This document shows positions 15,722 to 25,808 of a DNA stretch of 64,000 nt, one piece after another. Below the pieces are notes generated by a model. That model ran no database searches, was not told the DNA's origin, and saw only the letters and a program-made list of their open reading frames with translations. The translations under genes were made by a program, and so were the position numbers. The first letter of the stretch is position 1. Every line of letters begins with the position of its first letter. The stretch spans positions 1,035,335 to 1,099,334 of the forward strand of contig OX155954.1 in NCBI GenBank assembly GCA_944548615.1, read 5' to 3'. This stretch comes from Micropterix aruncella (taxonomy: Eukaryota > Arthropoda > Insecta > Lepidoptera > Micropterigidae).

Positions 15722-16045
15722 CTTTCTCACAAGTGCAAACACGACTATGATACGATATTCCATCATGGAATGCCAGTTCCTGTCTTCCGGCTTCATCATC
15801 AGACCTTGAAACCTAATCGTGGTCAAAGTTCATTCCGAGACTTTTCTAACAAGTCCAAACACGGCTATGATACGATATTCCATCATGGAATGCCAGTGCC
15901 TATCTTCCGGCTTCATCATCAGACCTTGAAACCTAATCGTGGTCAAAGTTCATTCCGAGACTTTTCTAACAAGTCCAAACACAGCTATGATACGATGTTC
16001 CATCATGAAGTTCCAGTTCATATCTTCCGACTCCATCATCAGATC
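15722..16045 (+). repeat. 120-bp tandem repeat, about 2.7 units
   Basis: ACxxCTATGATACGAT recurs at 15741, 15861 and 15981, an exact 120-bp period. Because 120 is divisible by three, one plus frame (15770-16108) stays open and reads 40-residue repeats containing FRLHHQTLKPNRGQSSFRDF. The last unit diverges into ATCAGATCAGTTCGACAGTA, shared with 42720-42965. No sign that the frame is translated. Confidence 0.85.
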
Positions 16046-16530
16046 AGTTCGACAGTACCATATTATTGTATTGTCATCAGAACTACATACAGCTGCCAAT
16101 TTTCATGACGCTACGATCCTTGGAAGATGGTTAAATTAGTTATCTTAGATTCCATTACATAGTTACATACAGGTCGACTTGATAAAAGCGTGTTAAAAAT
16201 AAAAAACAGACTGCCAATACATGAAGTGAACTTTTGCATTCATAATTATTTTAATTACGGTGTTTTTAATTAAATATTTGTGGTTTATGTACTAGTATAT
16301 ATCCATATACATACATATATATTTCCGGAACATACTCGATCAGACCTTTCATTTAAAACTAAACACGATATATTTATGTTAATTTACTGACATTTGGACA
16401 TTTAGACAACTACGACACTCGGACACTATGATACTCGAAATGACATAACGATTCTACGGCAGAGTCGGCAATGCTCGATTCAAATGTAAGGCACTAATAC
16501 CAATTTAGATTTGGGCTACTTATGCAGCTA
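16046..16530. repeat. Interspersed repeat family H, reverse copy
   Basis: Runs from the end of the 120-bp repeats through AAAAGCGTGTTAAAAAT, AACAGACTGCC, then TTTCCGGAACATACTCGATC and CATTTGGACATTTAGACAAC, the reverse complement of modules at 7.1-7.4 kb and 50.9-51.1 kb. Confidence 0.55.
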
Positions 16531-18320
16531 AGCAAAATCAAATGATTACCGTGTTTTCGATGCGCGCTCTCCAATCCAATGACCCCCTGCTGACCATCGA
16601 TTATAACCCCATTTGATAGCAAATCATCGAATAACTTTAATATGAGGTATCTAGGCCGTGGTAATATTTTACTACGTACAGCAAGTGTAGACATAGGCTA
16701 AGCGCACAGCTGCGGATTTTTCAATTTGTATGCAAACGAGTTAAATTAAATTGAATATATATACTACGATGACGGAGCGACATACAAGTAATTAGAGAAT
16801 AGATGACAATCATCAGCATGCTAGCATCAGGACGAAATTTGAGTTAACAAGAGCAAAATTTAAAAAAAATAAAACACGACTGCCGTTACAAATAGATGAA
16901 TTATTTCTGCATCTTGAGGCCTTTGAAATCGTTTTAAAAGCTTTTTATGCTATAACATAGAGTTTTTATTTATTTCCCAATACATAATTAACCTTACAGA
17001 TGATTCCAAATCGTTAATTATTTTTATAGGCTATTATTCTAGATTATAACTATTATTCTGCTATAGACTATTACTATAATTCTACTGTTAATAATATTAT
17101 TATTACTCTACTCTATTACTATTACTATCATTATTATTCTAATATATAGATTATTATTCTAGACTATAGCAAACGAGACAGAGGAATCCGTTAGAGCGTA
17201 ATATTAAACGATTATACTTACATATATCTAATGTTTATCTAACCTTTCTTATTATAATAGTTACTACTTTTTAACAATTTTAATGCTATATACTACATAT
17301 TTATCTAATTACTTGATTGCTAAGAAATGCCATTACCGTACTTTGCAGTTGTGCTAAGTTCACCGTCCAAATATCCAATTCTGGCTCAGTCGAACATAGT
17401 GCATTTAGGGTACGAAGCGTCCGCACCGTGAAGCAGTGTTGAACGATATTAGTTCTAGCTCGCGGTAACGCGAACAATACGTGAGTCCTAGCACGGTAAT
17501 AATTGGCGGGTACAAACACACCGATTCTTCTAAGGATGGTAGGATTATCAACGAACCCCCTAAGCAGTGTATATATGTATATGGCAGATTGACAGCCAAT
17601 CTCTTCTTACGCTTAGTGAGTTGTACCCAACCATCCCCAGAATAATGGGGTAGAATATAGAAAGGGATAATATCCATGCTGTTTAATTATGTTTTATTAT
17701 GTTTCATTAAGTTTTACTATGTTATGAGCATAATTTAGTGATAGTTACAAGGATCAATATTTCCAATTTATCTGACAATGTCTAGCCCCAATTTATAACA
17801 ATATTTTTATTACTTTCAGCAGTTGGTTCAAAGCAATAGTTTTCCAAATATATTAAATGCTACCCGAGGTAAGAAAGCTAAAGTTTCTAATACCGTAAGT
17901 GAAATGATACATTTTTAATATATCGCATAATACTCATACACTTCAATTTTGTATCCTTAGTAGATAGGGGTACACTTTCTGTTATGTTATTTCTTTACAA
18001 TATAGGGTAGGTGAGGGTAAAGCCCCGCACGGGGTAAATACATGCAAGGGGTTTTCCGAGGGAATTTTCGTAATTATTTGAAGCCTGGAAGATGCGGTAA
18101 GTCTGTTTTTTCGTGTTTTGATGTAATATTTTTTGTTTTCCAAGCTGAGTTTTTCCAAAACAGTTTAGGATATTTCCGCAATTGAACTTACGACGAACTG
18201 CCTGGTTTAGCTTCACATTCGAGTGTCATTCTCAAGTTCTTCGATAACATTTGCTTACATAGTTGGGGACGACGCCATGTTGAAATTGTGAAATGGTGAA
18301 AGTGCGTGGCTTTATAGTAG
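16531..18320. other. AT-rich stretch, one MITE scrap
   Basis: 17168-17212 (AAACGAGACAGAGGAATCCG and TTAGAGCG) is a scrap of foldback family M. 17020-17165 is a degenerate TATTAC-rich tract. No gene recognised. Confidence 0.5.
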
Positions 18321-18324
18321 CGGT

Positions 18325-18384
18325 ATAAAACAATAGCAGGGGATTGCCCCATTTTTTGGGGCAATCCCATGCTATTGTTTTTTA
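18325..18384. repeat. Hairpin with about 24-bp arms
   Basis: AAAACAATAGCAGGGGATTG plus CCCCA pairs with TGGGGCAATCCCATGCTATT plus GTTTT, with one mismatch and a short T-rich loop. It may be a minimal MITE or a foldback end. It lies about 50 bp left of the retroposon insertion. Confidence 0.8.
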
Positions 18385-18688
18385 TATATAATTTTAGATT
18401 TCTCTGCAACTGATGATTGAACATGCCTGATATTTTGGGGAGCTAATGGGCCCTTGCTGAGTTAGCCACGAAGACCCATTCTGTTCAGGGTTGGTCACAC
18501 TCACGGGTCAACACCTATCCGACGGCCGCCTCCACGCATGAAGTGCGAGCCTGGGTGGGACTCTGGCCTTATGGTTAGTTTCCCCTGGGAATCAACCTTC
18601 TGGCGCTCCTGGACGGTCTGCGCACCGTGCGGCGTAAGCCAATTAACTGTGCACTCGGACTAACAGTCGGGGGAGTCTGGAAGCAGTA

Positions 18689-18712
18689 GGGGAGCGAGGG
18701 GCTTGTTGTAAC
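18689..18712 (+). repeat. pogo left terminal inverted repeat
   Basis: 24 bp, matching the right repeat at 23 of 24 positions. A related GGGGTAAGTAGTAACAGGG follows directly. Confidence 0.9.
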
Positions 18713-18876
18713 AGGGGTAAGTAGTAACAGGGATTTTTCACCAGGAACTTAAACTTTGTTAACGTATTTGTTTTACTCAATCTTACCTTTATATCGCGCA
18801 ACATCATGTCGTCATAGCCAGTGTCCCGCCAGACGGCGCAGTGAGCGGACGTACGTACGTGCTTTATTTCTGCCAG

Positions 18877-19164
18877 GTAATGTATTATTAATACTCTCGT
18901 AAAATTTGGTTAGCCTTATTAGTATTGACTAATTTGAAAGTTTTTGTATTTTATTTATATTTAAATTTATCTATCTCTGGTGTTGTATAACAGTTTTTAA
19001 CATTACTAAGTTGATTAAATAGTTACCTTTATAAATGTTCAATATTATACTCTGGGGTTAGTTGTAACAAAATATTGGGGCAAGTTGTAACATGTTACAA
19101 CTTGCCCCCGACTTATCAATAACGGTTTCTTAGCAACCTTGTAATTTAAGTTTTTTTCTTCCAG
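18877..19164 (+). other. Possible intron in the 5' leader of the pogo transposase gene
   Basis: TGCCAG|GTAATG at 18876/18877 is a fair donor, and TTTTTTTCTTCCAG|A at 19151-19165 is a strong pyrimidine-tract acceptor one base before the start codon. The order suggests a noncoding leader exon spliced onto the coding exon. Inferred from motifs only. Confidence 0.4.
19052..19108. repeat. pogo subterminal repeats with 32-bp perfect palindrome
   Basis: 19077-19108 is a perfect palindrome of two GGGGCAAGTTGTAACA halves. Together with CTGGGGTTAGTTGTAACA at 19052 it is matched in reverse on the right side (21348-21379, CTTGCCCCAATAGATGTTAC onwards). The shared core GTTGTAAC also occurs in the terminal repeats, so these are probable transposase-binding sites. 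Confidence 0.75.
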
Positions 19165-19165
19165 A

Positions 19166-21010
19166 ATGAGAGAGTATAAGAGAAAGTCAGAGCGGGCAAC
19201 ACAAAGCCAAGAGGTGTATGAGTTAGCTGCAGCTGAAGTTTTAGAAAACAACTGTAGTATTCGGAAAGCGAGTCAGAATTTCGGACTATGTCACGTATCT
19301 CTTTACAGATACATTAAGAAAAAGAAGAATAATGGAAATCTAAAAGTTGGCTATGTTAAACCTAGACAAGTATTCACTGCAGAAGAAGAAGGTAAATTGT
19401 CTTCCTATATCCTTAAGTGCGCCGAAATATATTTCGGACTACTTCCCATGGAAGTAAGGAAACTAGCTTACCAATGCGCTGTGCAACTTAGTAATAAAAA
19501 TATTCCTACTTCTTGGCGTCAAAATAACATGGCTGGTCCTGACTGGTTTCAAAATTTTATGCTCAGAAATCCTCACCTGTCTTTAAGGACACCAGAAGCG
19601 ACGTCACTAAGTCGAGCAACATCTTTCAATAAGACTAACATTAATGCTTTCTTTGAAATATATCAACGACTTCTCCAAAAATACGAATTTACTGCTTCTC
19701 GAATATGGAACATCGATGAAACCGGGGTCACGACAGTTCAAAAACCTAAGAAAATAGTAGCTGCTCGTGGCCAAAAGCAAGTTGGAGCTATCACATCGGC
19801 TGAAAGAGGAACCCTTGTAACAGTTGCTTGTGCTTGTAACGCTGCGGGTAATTTTACCCCACCGATGTTCATTTTCCCCCGACTCAAATATTCTGAAATG
19901 TTTATTCGCGGTGGGCCTCCAGATTGCATTGGAGCTGGCAATTCTTCGGGGTGGATGACAGAAAAAGAATTTCTGATGTTTATTGATCATTTTACCAAAC
20001 ACGCAAAACCCACCAAGGAAGAGCCAGTTTTGTTACTTCTCGATAATCATATTTCACATGTGAATATTGGAGTTGTAGAAAAGTCCAAAGAAAACAATGT
20101 TATCATGTTATCGTTTCCACCCCACTGCTCCCATAATTTGCAACCTTTAGATGTAGGAGTCTATGGCCCCTTTAAAAATTACACAAACAGAGCACAGACA
20201 GCATGGATGCATAATAATCCAGGAAAGACGATGACTATTTATGATATCCCAGGTATAGTTAAGGAGTCATTACCGCTCGCCTTAAACCCTGCGAATATTA
20301 CGAATGGATTTAAAGCTTCAGGTTTATGGCCTTTGAATGCTGATATTTTCCAAGACAGTGACTTTGCGCCGTCTTATGTCACCGACCGTCCAGATCCTAC
20401 TGAAGAACCCGAAAATGCTGTAGATGTAACTGAAAATTTAACATTGGATCTCGAAAACCCAGAACTATTAGATTCTGCCCCTGAATTGGATATTAGCACC
20501 ACGGAAATTATAAGTTACATCAAAACCGCGAATGAACCAACTCCGAGTTGCTCAGGTGTACAAAAATTTTTTTCGCCATCGAAGATCAGACCTTTACCAA
20601 AGGCGCCACCGCGGAAAACAAACACAACAAGCAGACGCAAAAGAAAATCTACTGTTTTGACGGATACTCCTGAAAAGGAAGCTTTACGAATGGAATATGA
20701 AGAAAAGATGAAGAAAAAACAGAAAAAAGATGATAAAGATAAGAGCAAACGAAAGGAGAAGGGGAAAGGCAAAGGTAAATCAACGAAAAATAAAAATGAA
20801 GTGGAAAGAGTTAAAAAAAGGGTTTTATGTTCAGATTCAGAATCTGAGTCTGAAGAGTGGTATTGCCTAGTTTGTCATAAAGCTTATAAAGATTCAAATA
20901 AATGCGATTGGGTACAATGTATTGTTTGCAAGATGTGGGCACATGAACGATGTGTCACAGGAGACACAATTTTTTTTGTTTGTATCAATTGTAACTCAGA
21001 TGAGGATTGA
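19166..21010 (+). CDS. pogo-type DDD transposase with C-terminal PHD finger
   Basis: 614 aa, uninterrupted. Residues about 14-52 form a Psq-type helix-turn-helix (ATQSQEVYELAAAEV, SIRKASQNFG, SLYRYIKKKK). About 68-150 is a CENP-B-type DNA-binding region (GPDWFQNFMLRNPHLSLRTP). The DDE_1 nuclease follows: D184 in RIWNIDETGV, D293 in LLLLDNHISH, and D329 in NLQPLDVGVYGPFK, i.e. pogo-style DDD. Residues 483-550 are Lys/Glu-rich, probably nuclear localisation. Residues 565-609 make a full Cys4-His-Cys3 PHD finger (C567, C570, C585, C588, H593, C596, C606, C609). The protein should cut and paste the element in the nucleus; the PHD finger, an H3-tail reader in other proteins, is not part of minimal pogo transposases and may steer insertion to certain chromatin. 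The start is the first Met after a likely splice acceptor, and it precedes the helix-turn-helix by a normal distance. A domesticated host gene is unlikely because intact terminal repeats surround it. Confidence 0.93.
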   Translation: MREYKRKSERATQSQEVYELAAAEVLENNCSIRKASQNFGLCHVSLYRYIKKKKNNGNLKVGYVKPRQVFTAEEEGKLSSYILKCAEIYFGLLPMEVRKLAYQCAVQLSNKNIPTSWRQNNMAGPDWFQNFMLRNPHLSLRTPEATSLSRATSFNKTNINAFFEIYQRLLQKYEFTASRIWNIDETGVTTVQKPKKIVAARGQKQVGAITSAERGTLVTVACACNAAGNFTPPMFIFPRLKYSEMFIRGGPPDCIGAGNSSGWMTEKEFLMFIDHFTKHAKPTKEEPVLLLLDNHISHVNIGVVEKSKENNVIMLSFPPHCSHNLQPLDVGVYGPFKNYTNRAQTAWMHNNPGKTMTIYDIPGIVKESLPLALNPANITNGFKASGLWPLNADIFQDSDFAPSYVTDRPDPTEEPENAVDVTENLTLDLENPELLDSAPELDISTTEIISYIKTANEPTPSCSGVQKFFSPSKIRPLPKAPPRKTNTTSRRKRKSTVLTDTPEKEALRMEYEEKMKKKQKKDDKDKSKRKEKGKGKGKSTKNKNEVERVKKRVLCSDSESESEEWYCLVCHKAYKDSNKCDWVQCIVCKMWAHERCVTGDTIFFVCINCNSDED

Positions 21011-21299
21011 ATTTAATCATAAAGAAACTTATCCAAAGGTTTATTATTGTATACGATACTTTGTAAGATGTAAGGTATAAGAAAGAGATAATTACTAGAT
21101 TTCATTTAGAGGTACATAATTTAATGTACTGTTATTTTAAAGTGCCACGTTGATTATAAGGATTGTCTTGCGAAATAAGATAAATAGTTAATAAGAAATC
21201 TTTTATATTGATTAGTTAAAAACTAAATTTCAGTTAATTATTTGATAAAGATTACATGTTAAGTATAGAAAAAGTTTATTTTGTTTCTAACGAACAAAC

Positions 21300-21305
21300 A
21301 ATAAA
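21300..21305 (+). terminator. Candidate polyadenylation signal of the transposase gene
   Basis: AATAAA about 290 bp after the stop codon and before the right subterminal repeats. Confidence 0.4.
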
Positions 21306-21347
21306 TAGTCAAAGGTGTCATATTTTCGTTTTTTATTATTGTTACTA

Positions 21348-21379
21348 CTTGCCCCAATAGATGTTACAACAAACCCCAG
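21348..21379 (-). repeat. pogo right subterminal repeat
   Basis: Reverse complement of the left subterminal block (CTGGGGTTNGTTGTAACA then ATTGGGGCAAG). Another GTAAATTGTAACA lies just beyond (21387-21400). Confidence 0.75.
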
Positions 21380-21560
21380 CATGGGGGTAAATTGTAACAT
21401 CCCGCTTTCTTTATATAAATATTTATTTTGAAATAATTACCTACAGTTTTGGTATTTTTTTTACTTGATTTAATAGAGGAAGAGTTAAAGTATCAATTTA
21501 TGTTTAATTACTGCTAATTTAACCGATAGATCTGAAGATATATAAGTTTTTCTGAAAATT

Positions 21561-21584
21561 GTTACAACAAGCCCCTCTCTCCCC
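21561..21584 (-). repeat. pogo right terminal inverted repeat
   Basis: Complement of the left repeat with one mismatch, followed by the duplicated TA. Confidence 0.9.
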
Positions 21585-22020
21585 TACTGTTCCCTATAGA
21601 GCGGGGGCGGTTGCGGACCTTACGACGAATGCTCTTGAAACGACCATCGGCTACCCGATCCTGGGTGAACAGCCGGGCAAAGGATGCTGTGGTCCGCGAT
21701 AAATTCGGTAAACACTGTTTCACCGATTCGTAAGGGAGAGGACCGCGCAAGCGACCTCGAACTCGTAACCAATCGAGAGACTGGAGTAATCTGGTCATAA
21801 TTGGAAGTAAGGGCGTGAGTGTAGGCCCGCCGGGTAACACTCCTGGCTATCTCGCGGTCAAGGCGTTGGCCTCTTACGGGCTTGTGACGTAGCTAGATGG
21901 TGGACTGATTTGTCCTCAAGTCGTCTGCGCTCACTCCAGGGAGATAGAACGACTAATCGTTAAAACTTTCTGAGGTGACGGTCTCGCCCGCTGTAGTCGA
22001 CAACCCAAGTTGATATTTTG

Positions 22021-23746
22021 AGGGGTTAAAGGTAAGATCCTAATCTAAAACTTCAATATAAAACTGAAAGAAAATCTATCCCTAATTCTCCACAATTTTC
22101 AAAAAACCAAAAATTGCATGGCCTTCCTAAGAGAAAGTTCAAAAATTCGTATTACTTATTATTCGCTTTTTTTATACAAAAAAATACATATTTCTGACTA
22201 TAATTTTTTATTGTTTTGACAATGCATTGACATTTACATTGACATGCATTGACAATGCATATTTATTTTGACTAGGTTTTATCAATTTTATATAATTACC
22301 TATTTTATATTAATGACATTCCGCTATTTTTCTCACGGCTTTGTCTTTCCTTTTTAACTTTCCCGGACCAAGGGAAAGTATTGTAAACGCGCTATAAAAG
22401 GGACGATTACGATTAGGACCATTTCCAGACTTAAGGTCTGTCTGCGAATCTGTGTGTGTGTGTATTCGTCTAACGATGTTTCGTCGTCGAACGTCTAACG
22501 ATATCGTCTAAATCCTTCATCCGATTAAGATGAAACTTGGCATGCGGGCATCATTCTGCCATGGCAAGAGTTGAGCAGATTTTATGGGGAATCGGTCTAC
22601 CATAATTCAATCTCGAAATATTGTAGTTAGAGACTTGAGATTTGGTACACAAATGCCTTGTTGGACCGAAATTTCTTGTGAAATTTTTGTTGGAATATCT
22701 CGTATGCAAGCGACGCAAATATTATTTAATATGCGCAAAATTTAAGAAAATACTATATCATTAATATAAAAATACCAGGGGTTCTTCGTACCTGCGTCAT
22801 TATAACGTTTACTGTTTTTTTTATTTTAATTTATGATGTTTTATTTACTGCTGGATTCAAATTTTAGGTGCATTTGAAACGAGCTGCATTTTAGGTGATT
22901 ATTAATAAAAGTTTTGTTTTATTTTTACAGAAAACCATGTTTTCCGATATGGTTTAAGGTTAGTTGTAAGATATTGCTTTAACAATAAGCCCGATGATTT
23001 TGTTCTTAAACGTAAAGCGTTTTATTAATAATAATATATTCTTTTTATTTATATTATATTTATTTAAAACTAAATGTTTTCAACAAATAAAGCATTTTAT
23101 TACTATTTTCTTTTTATCTATTTCATATTTATGTTTTAGTTTTTGAAGTAAAATACCTATTATGTATATTCACCTACTAATGTACATTTTAATTTGTTTA
23201 ATATAGAATAAATGTTTTTGTCGAAACGTTTCTCTTGGGCCACATACGCACTAATATATTCAATCAGTTCAAGCTATAAAATTCGAAGTGTTTGTTTGAA
23301 TCACGATTTGAAAAGCGAAAGAGCATGACGTCATCTCGTATACAACATTTTATCTATGGATTCAAATCCAATCCAGGCCTATCCAGGTTGTGCTTCAGAG
23401 AGCATACCCTTGTTATTCTGTGTTATCGATTACGTGACATAAAAAAACTACACTTCGCGGCGAAGAATAATTTTTCGCGAATCGAATCGCACCGAAGAAT
23501 AATTTTTAATTATTTCGCGATTGCCAAATATATTGCCATGCCACTTACATATAGTCAATATTCGTCCAAAATTTCAAAATATCAAAATCTCGTCAAAATT
23601 TGTCTTTTATTAATCCAAAATTGCAAATAGAGTTGGATATGTCATAATAATAAATATTTAAAACACAACAAATAATCAATCAAAATATCAACGAAATAGC
23701 CTAAAACTAATGAAACAAATAATCGATCAATAATAATTACTCCCTA
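22021..23746. other. AT-rich stretch with an unclassified repeat
   Basis: 22360-22620 holds CCCGGACCAAGGGAAAGTAT with AACGCGCTATAAAAGGGACG, and a fragment of this unit recurs near 35078-35100 in reverse. The rest is AT-rich with small duplications (for example AAGAATAATTTTTCGCGAAT near 23463). No gene recognised. Confidence 0.45.
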
Positions 23747-24625
23747 CCGCTATCAAACGACTGGAGGACAAACAATTAAAAAAAATATATTAAGGAGATG
23801 CTGAGGCCACCCTTTCTATAATCTGACCGAATTCGAGGGTCATTGCTTTGCAAATATTGTACCAATTTGAATGATAATAAAATTATTATTTAAATATAAC
23901 ATTTAGCTTTAGTTTGATTATTTAACTCTTTACTTACTACTTTGGATGTTACTAAGTACATTTTTTAGTACGTATATATTCGAGTTATTGACTATTTCTA
24001 TATTGATAGGTCTCTGCTTTGATTATTCAACTTTTAAACTGACTATTTTATTTATTGTGTTGGGAGGCTTTTAGTAGGTAGCCATTAGAATTAATAACTA
24101 TTTTATTAAATAGGCCTTTAATTTGTTTTGTAATAATATTTTACGACGAATAACTTTTAGTAGGTTCCAAAGTTTCTTACATACTATTTTTTTTAATACC
24201 ATATTTTAACCCTTGGAGTAAATGGGTATTTTCATGGATGCATCTGTGTCTTTTGCAGGATTTTCGGTGACATCGACTTAAAGTACTATAACTACGAAAC
24301 TACTACACCAATCATAAAAAGAACAACTGCACAATGATTGCATTGAAATTTCGAATATAGAATATTGAAATATCATTTTGTAAAACAATTAGATAATTAT
24401 GAATAAATATAAGAACGTCAAAGAAGTGAAAAAAACGCGCGACCATATCTGGTCGTATCATACTCAACGGATAATTGTTTCACAACCAGATTTGGTCGTA
24501 TCATACTCAACGGGTTAAGTGAAGATTAAAGTAGTGATGAGGCTTACTACTTAAAACAAGAATATTTTGACACGTCCAAGAGCGGTTTTAGCCGCCAATT
24601 GGACACGACGTAAATGTGATGTAAT
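23747..24625 (+). mobile_element. LINE 3' end (family L), carrying a piggyBac-type MITE
   Basis: Reads a decayed version of the ORF2 C-terminus seen clearly at 29805 (FYDLLPSTIKQLEDKQFKR then EMLIGHPFYNLTEFEG). The 3' untranslated region continues with CTTTGGATGTT and CTTTTAGTAGGT motifs, CACGTCCAAGAGCGGTTTTA and CAATTGGACACGACGTAAAT, ending in an ATGTA-type tail. Coding part is frameshifted. Confidence 0.75.
24210..24514. mobile_element. piggyBac-type MITE with TTAA duplication
   Basis: 305 bp between TTAA at 24206-24209 and TTAA at 24515-24518. Ends CCCTTGGAGTA and, complemented, CCCGTTGAGTA; CCC termini and a TTAA target are piggyBac hallmarks. Related LINE copies at about 29700, 32490 and 45150 (minus strand) have a single TTAA in TGTTAAGTAAAGAGTAGT, which is the empty site. 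A 20-bp GGTCGTATCATACTCAACGG is repeated at 24453 and 24494. No transposase. Confidence 0.8.
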
Positions 24626-25490
24626 GTATTGTAATAGTAACCAAAGTCACATAAAATAAAATATAAATTCTCAATAATCATATACGTAAAACGACAATAA
24701 TTATGACGAATAATCAAACGTTATCAAATTATTTCTATGATAAACCTCAGATAAGCCTGGTATGATTTAATGTAAGAGTAATCCATTTAGAAGGCTTTTT
24801 TTTACTATAACTGTTACCTACGAGTATATTTGTACTTTTATAAGTAGTTATATAGGTATCTTAGAAATATAATATTCATAATAATATGCATAATAAAGTT
24901 ATTGTAATATTTTTCGACTTCGCCTATTTTATAAATAGGATAGAAAACGAATTTACGTGAAAACGAATCCGGTGCTACAAATTTCACGCGGTAAATTCGA
25001 TTTCTATCCTATTTATAATGTCAAACAACCGCGATAGTCTTCGATTTTATATTCGCCTATCTTATTGAAAGCGTGTGTGATGAGGCAGTGTTAAACTCTA
25101 TAGTTGAACATATTTGGCTGTAAATCTCATATTGACTTTGCAAGAATTTTAAAGAGTTTAAAGGTCAACTAGACAAATGGCTTTTATTATAGTCCACCTG
25201 ACTTTGAGGAGGTCTATGATGGCTTTGCTTTGAGTGTAGTGATCATGTACGTGCATGTTAAGCGTACACTCGTGTGTGTCGTTTTAAGCATACACTAAAT
25301 AACTGAGAATATATGCTGATGCCATAGTAAGTACTTTGTATGTCTTGAAATGAAGCGCGCGATATGTATCCCTCCGTACATTGGCTATCGTCCTTATTGC
25401 CTGCTGCTATAATTCTCTAGAGAAACTTGCAAAGTAAACCCTCATCTACTATATATTCAGCACGAAAGATTATAACAATGATATAACGTG
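24626..25490. other. AT-rich stretch containing one small MITE
   Basis: Apart from the foldback at 24930-25018, nothing recognised. Confidence 0.5.
24930..25018. mobile_element. Foldback MITE (family T), short copy
   Basis: ATAAATAGGATAGAAAACGA at the left pairs with its complement at the right (TTTCTATCCTATTTAT). Followed by TGTCAAACAACCGCGATAGT, which precedes the 26149 copy in inverse order. Confidence 0.75.
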
Positions 25491-25503
25491 TAAATTGAAT
25501 TGA

Positions 25504-25808
25504 ATTGTTGGTTTGTTTGTTTGTTTATAATATTTTTTGGGAAACTTCATAATTGTCATTTATTTTTATACGACAATCGCTCCAACCAACCCTACTATGA
25601 AGTGTTTATATGAATGCGTGCGTGTAACATGTGTGTAAGTGTGTGTCTTGTTATGCATTCAATCGACAGTATTAAAATTCAATTCCGTTATTTTTTATCC
25701 AAACGGAAAATGGTAACCCAGCCGGGAATCGAACCCGGGACCTTACAAAGTAAGATCAGGCGACCTAACCACTATGCCACCGGACCGTAATGAATTGAAT
25801 ACCAACCA
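25504..25808 (-). mobile_element. tRNA-derived SINE with 13-bp target duplication
   Basis: On the minus strand a tRNA-like head contains an A box TGGCATAGTGG and a B box GGTTCGATTCC in CCGGGTTCGATTCCCGG. A tRNA-unrelated body follows, and a CAAA tail (GTTTGTTTGTTTG on the plus strand at about 25512-25526) ends it. TAAATTGAATTGA flanks it at 25491-25503 and 25809-25821. Length about 305 bp. Intact pol III boxes mean it could have been a source copy. Confidence 0.88.

Larger units (their letters stand above)
18689..21584 (+). mobile_element. Complete pogo-type DNA transposon with PHD-finger transposase
   Basis: 2,896 bp. The 24-bp terminal inverted repeats start GGGGAGCGAGGGGCTTG (left) and GGGGAGAGAGGGGCTTG (right, complemented), differing at one base, and end TTGTAAC. 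TA lies on each side (18687-18688, 21585-21586). The uninterrupted paralogue at about 41455 reads GGAAGCAGTACTGTTTTCTA, while here GGAAGCAGTA and TACTGTTCCCTATAG flank the element, so the insertion duplicated TA, as Tc1/mariner/pogo elements do. The transposase frame is uninterrupted. Good terminal repeats plus an open frame suggest a fairly young, possibly active copy. Confidence 0.92.
18438..22010 (+). mobile_element. GC-rich retroposon copy C (family G), host of the pogo insertion
   Basis: Starts GGGAGCTAATGGGCCCTTGC and ends TGTAGTCGACAACCCAAGT. The 10-bp duplication TGATATTTTG flanks it (18428-18437 and 22011-22020). Subtracting the pogo element and its TA duplication leaves 675 bp. The 3' hairpin here has a mutated stem (ACGGTCTCGCCCGC). 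Interrupted after GTCTGGAAGCAGTA. Confidence 0.85.

Noticed and set aside
25700..25795. tRNA gene on the minus strand
   Set aside because: A and B boxes are present, but the sequence continues into a SINE body with a CAAA tail and target duplication, and a second decayed copy exists at 59.1 kb.
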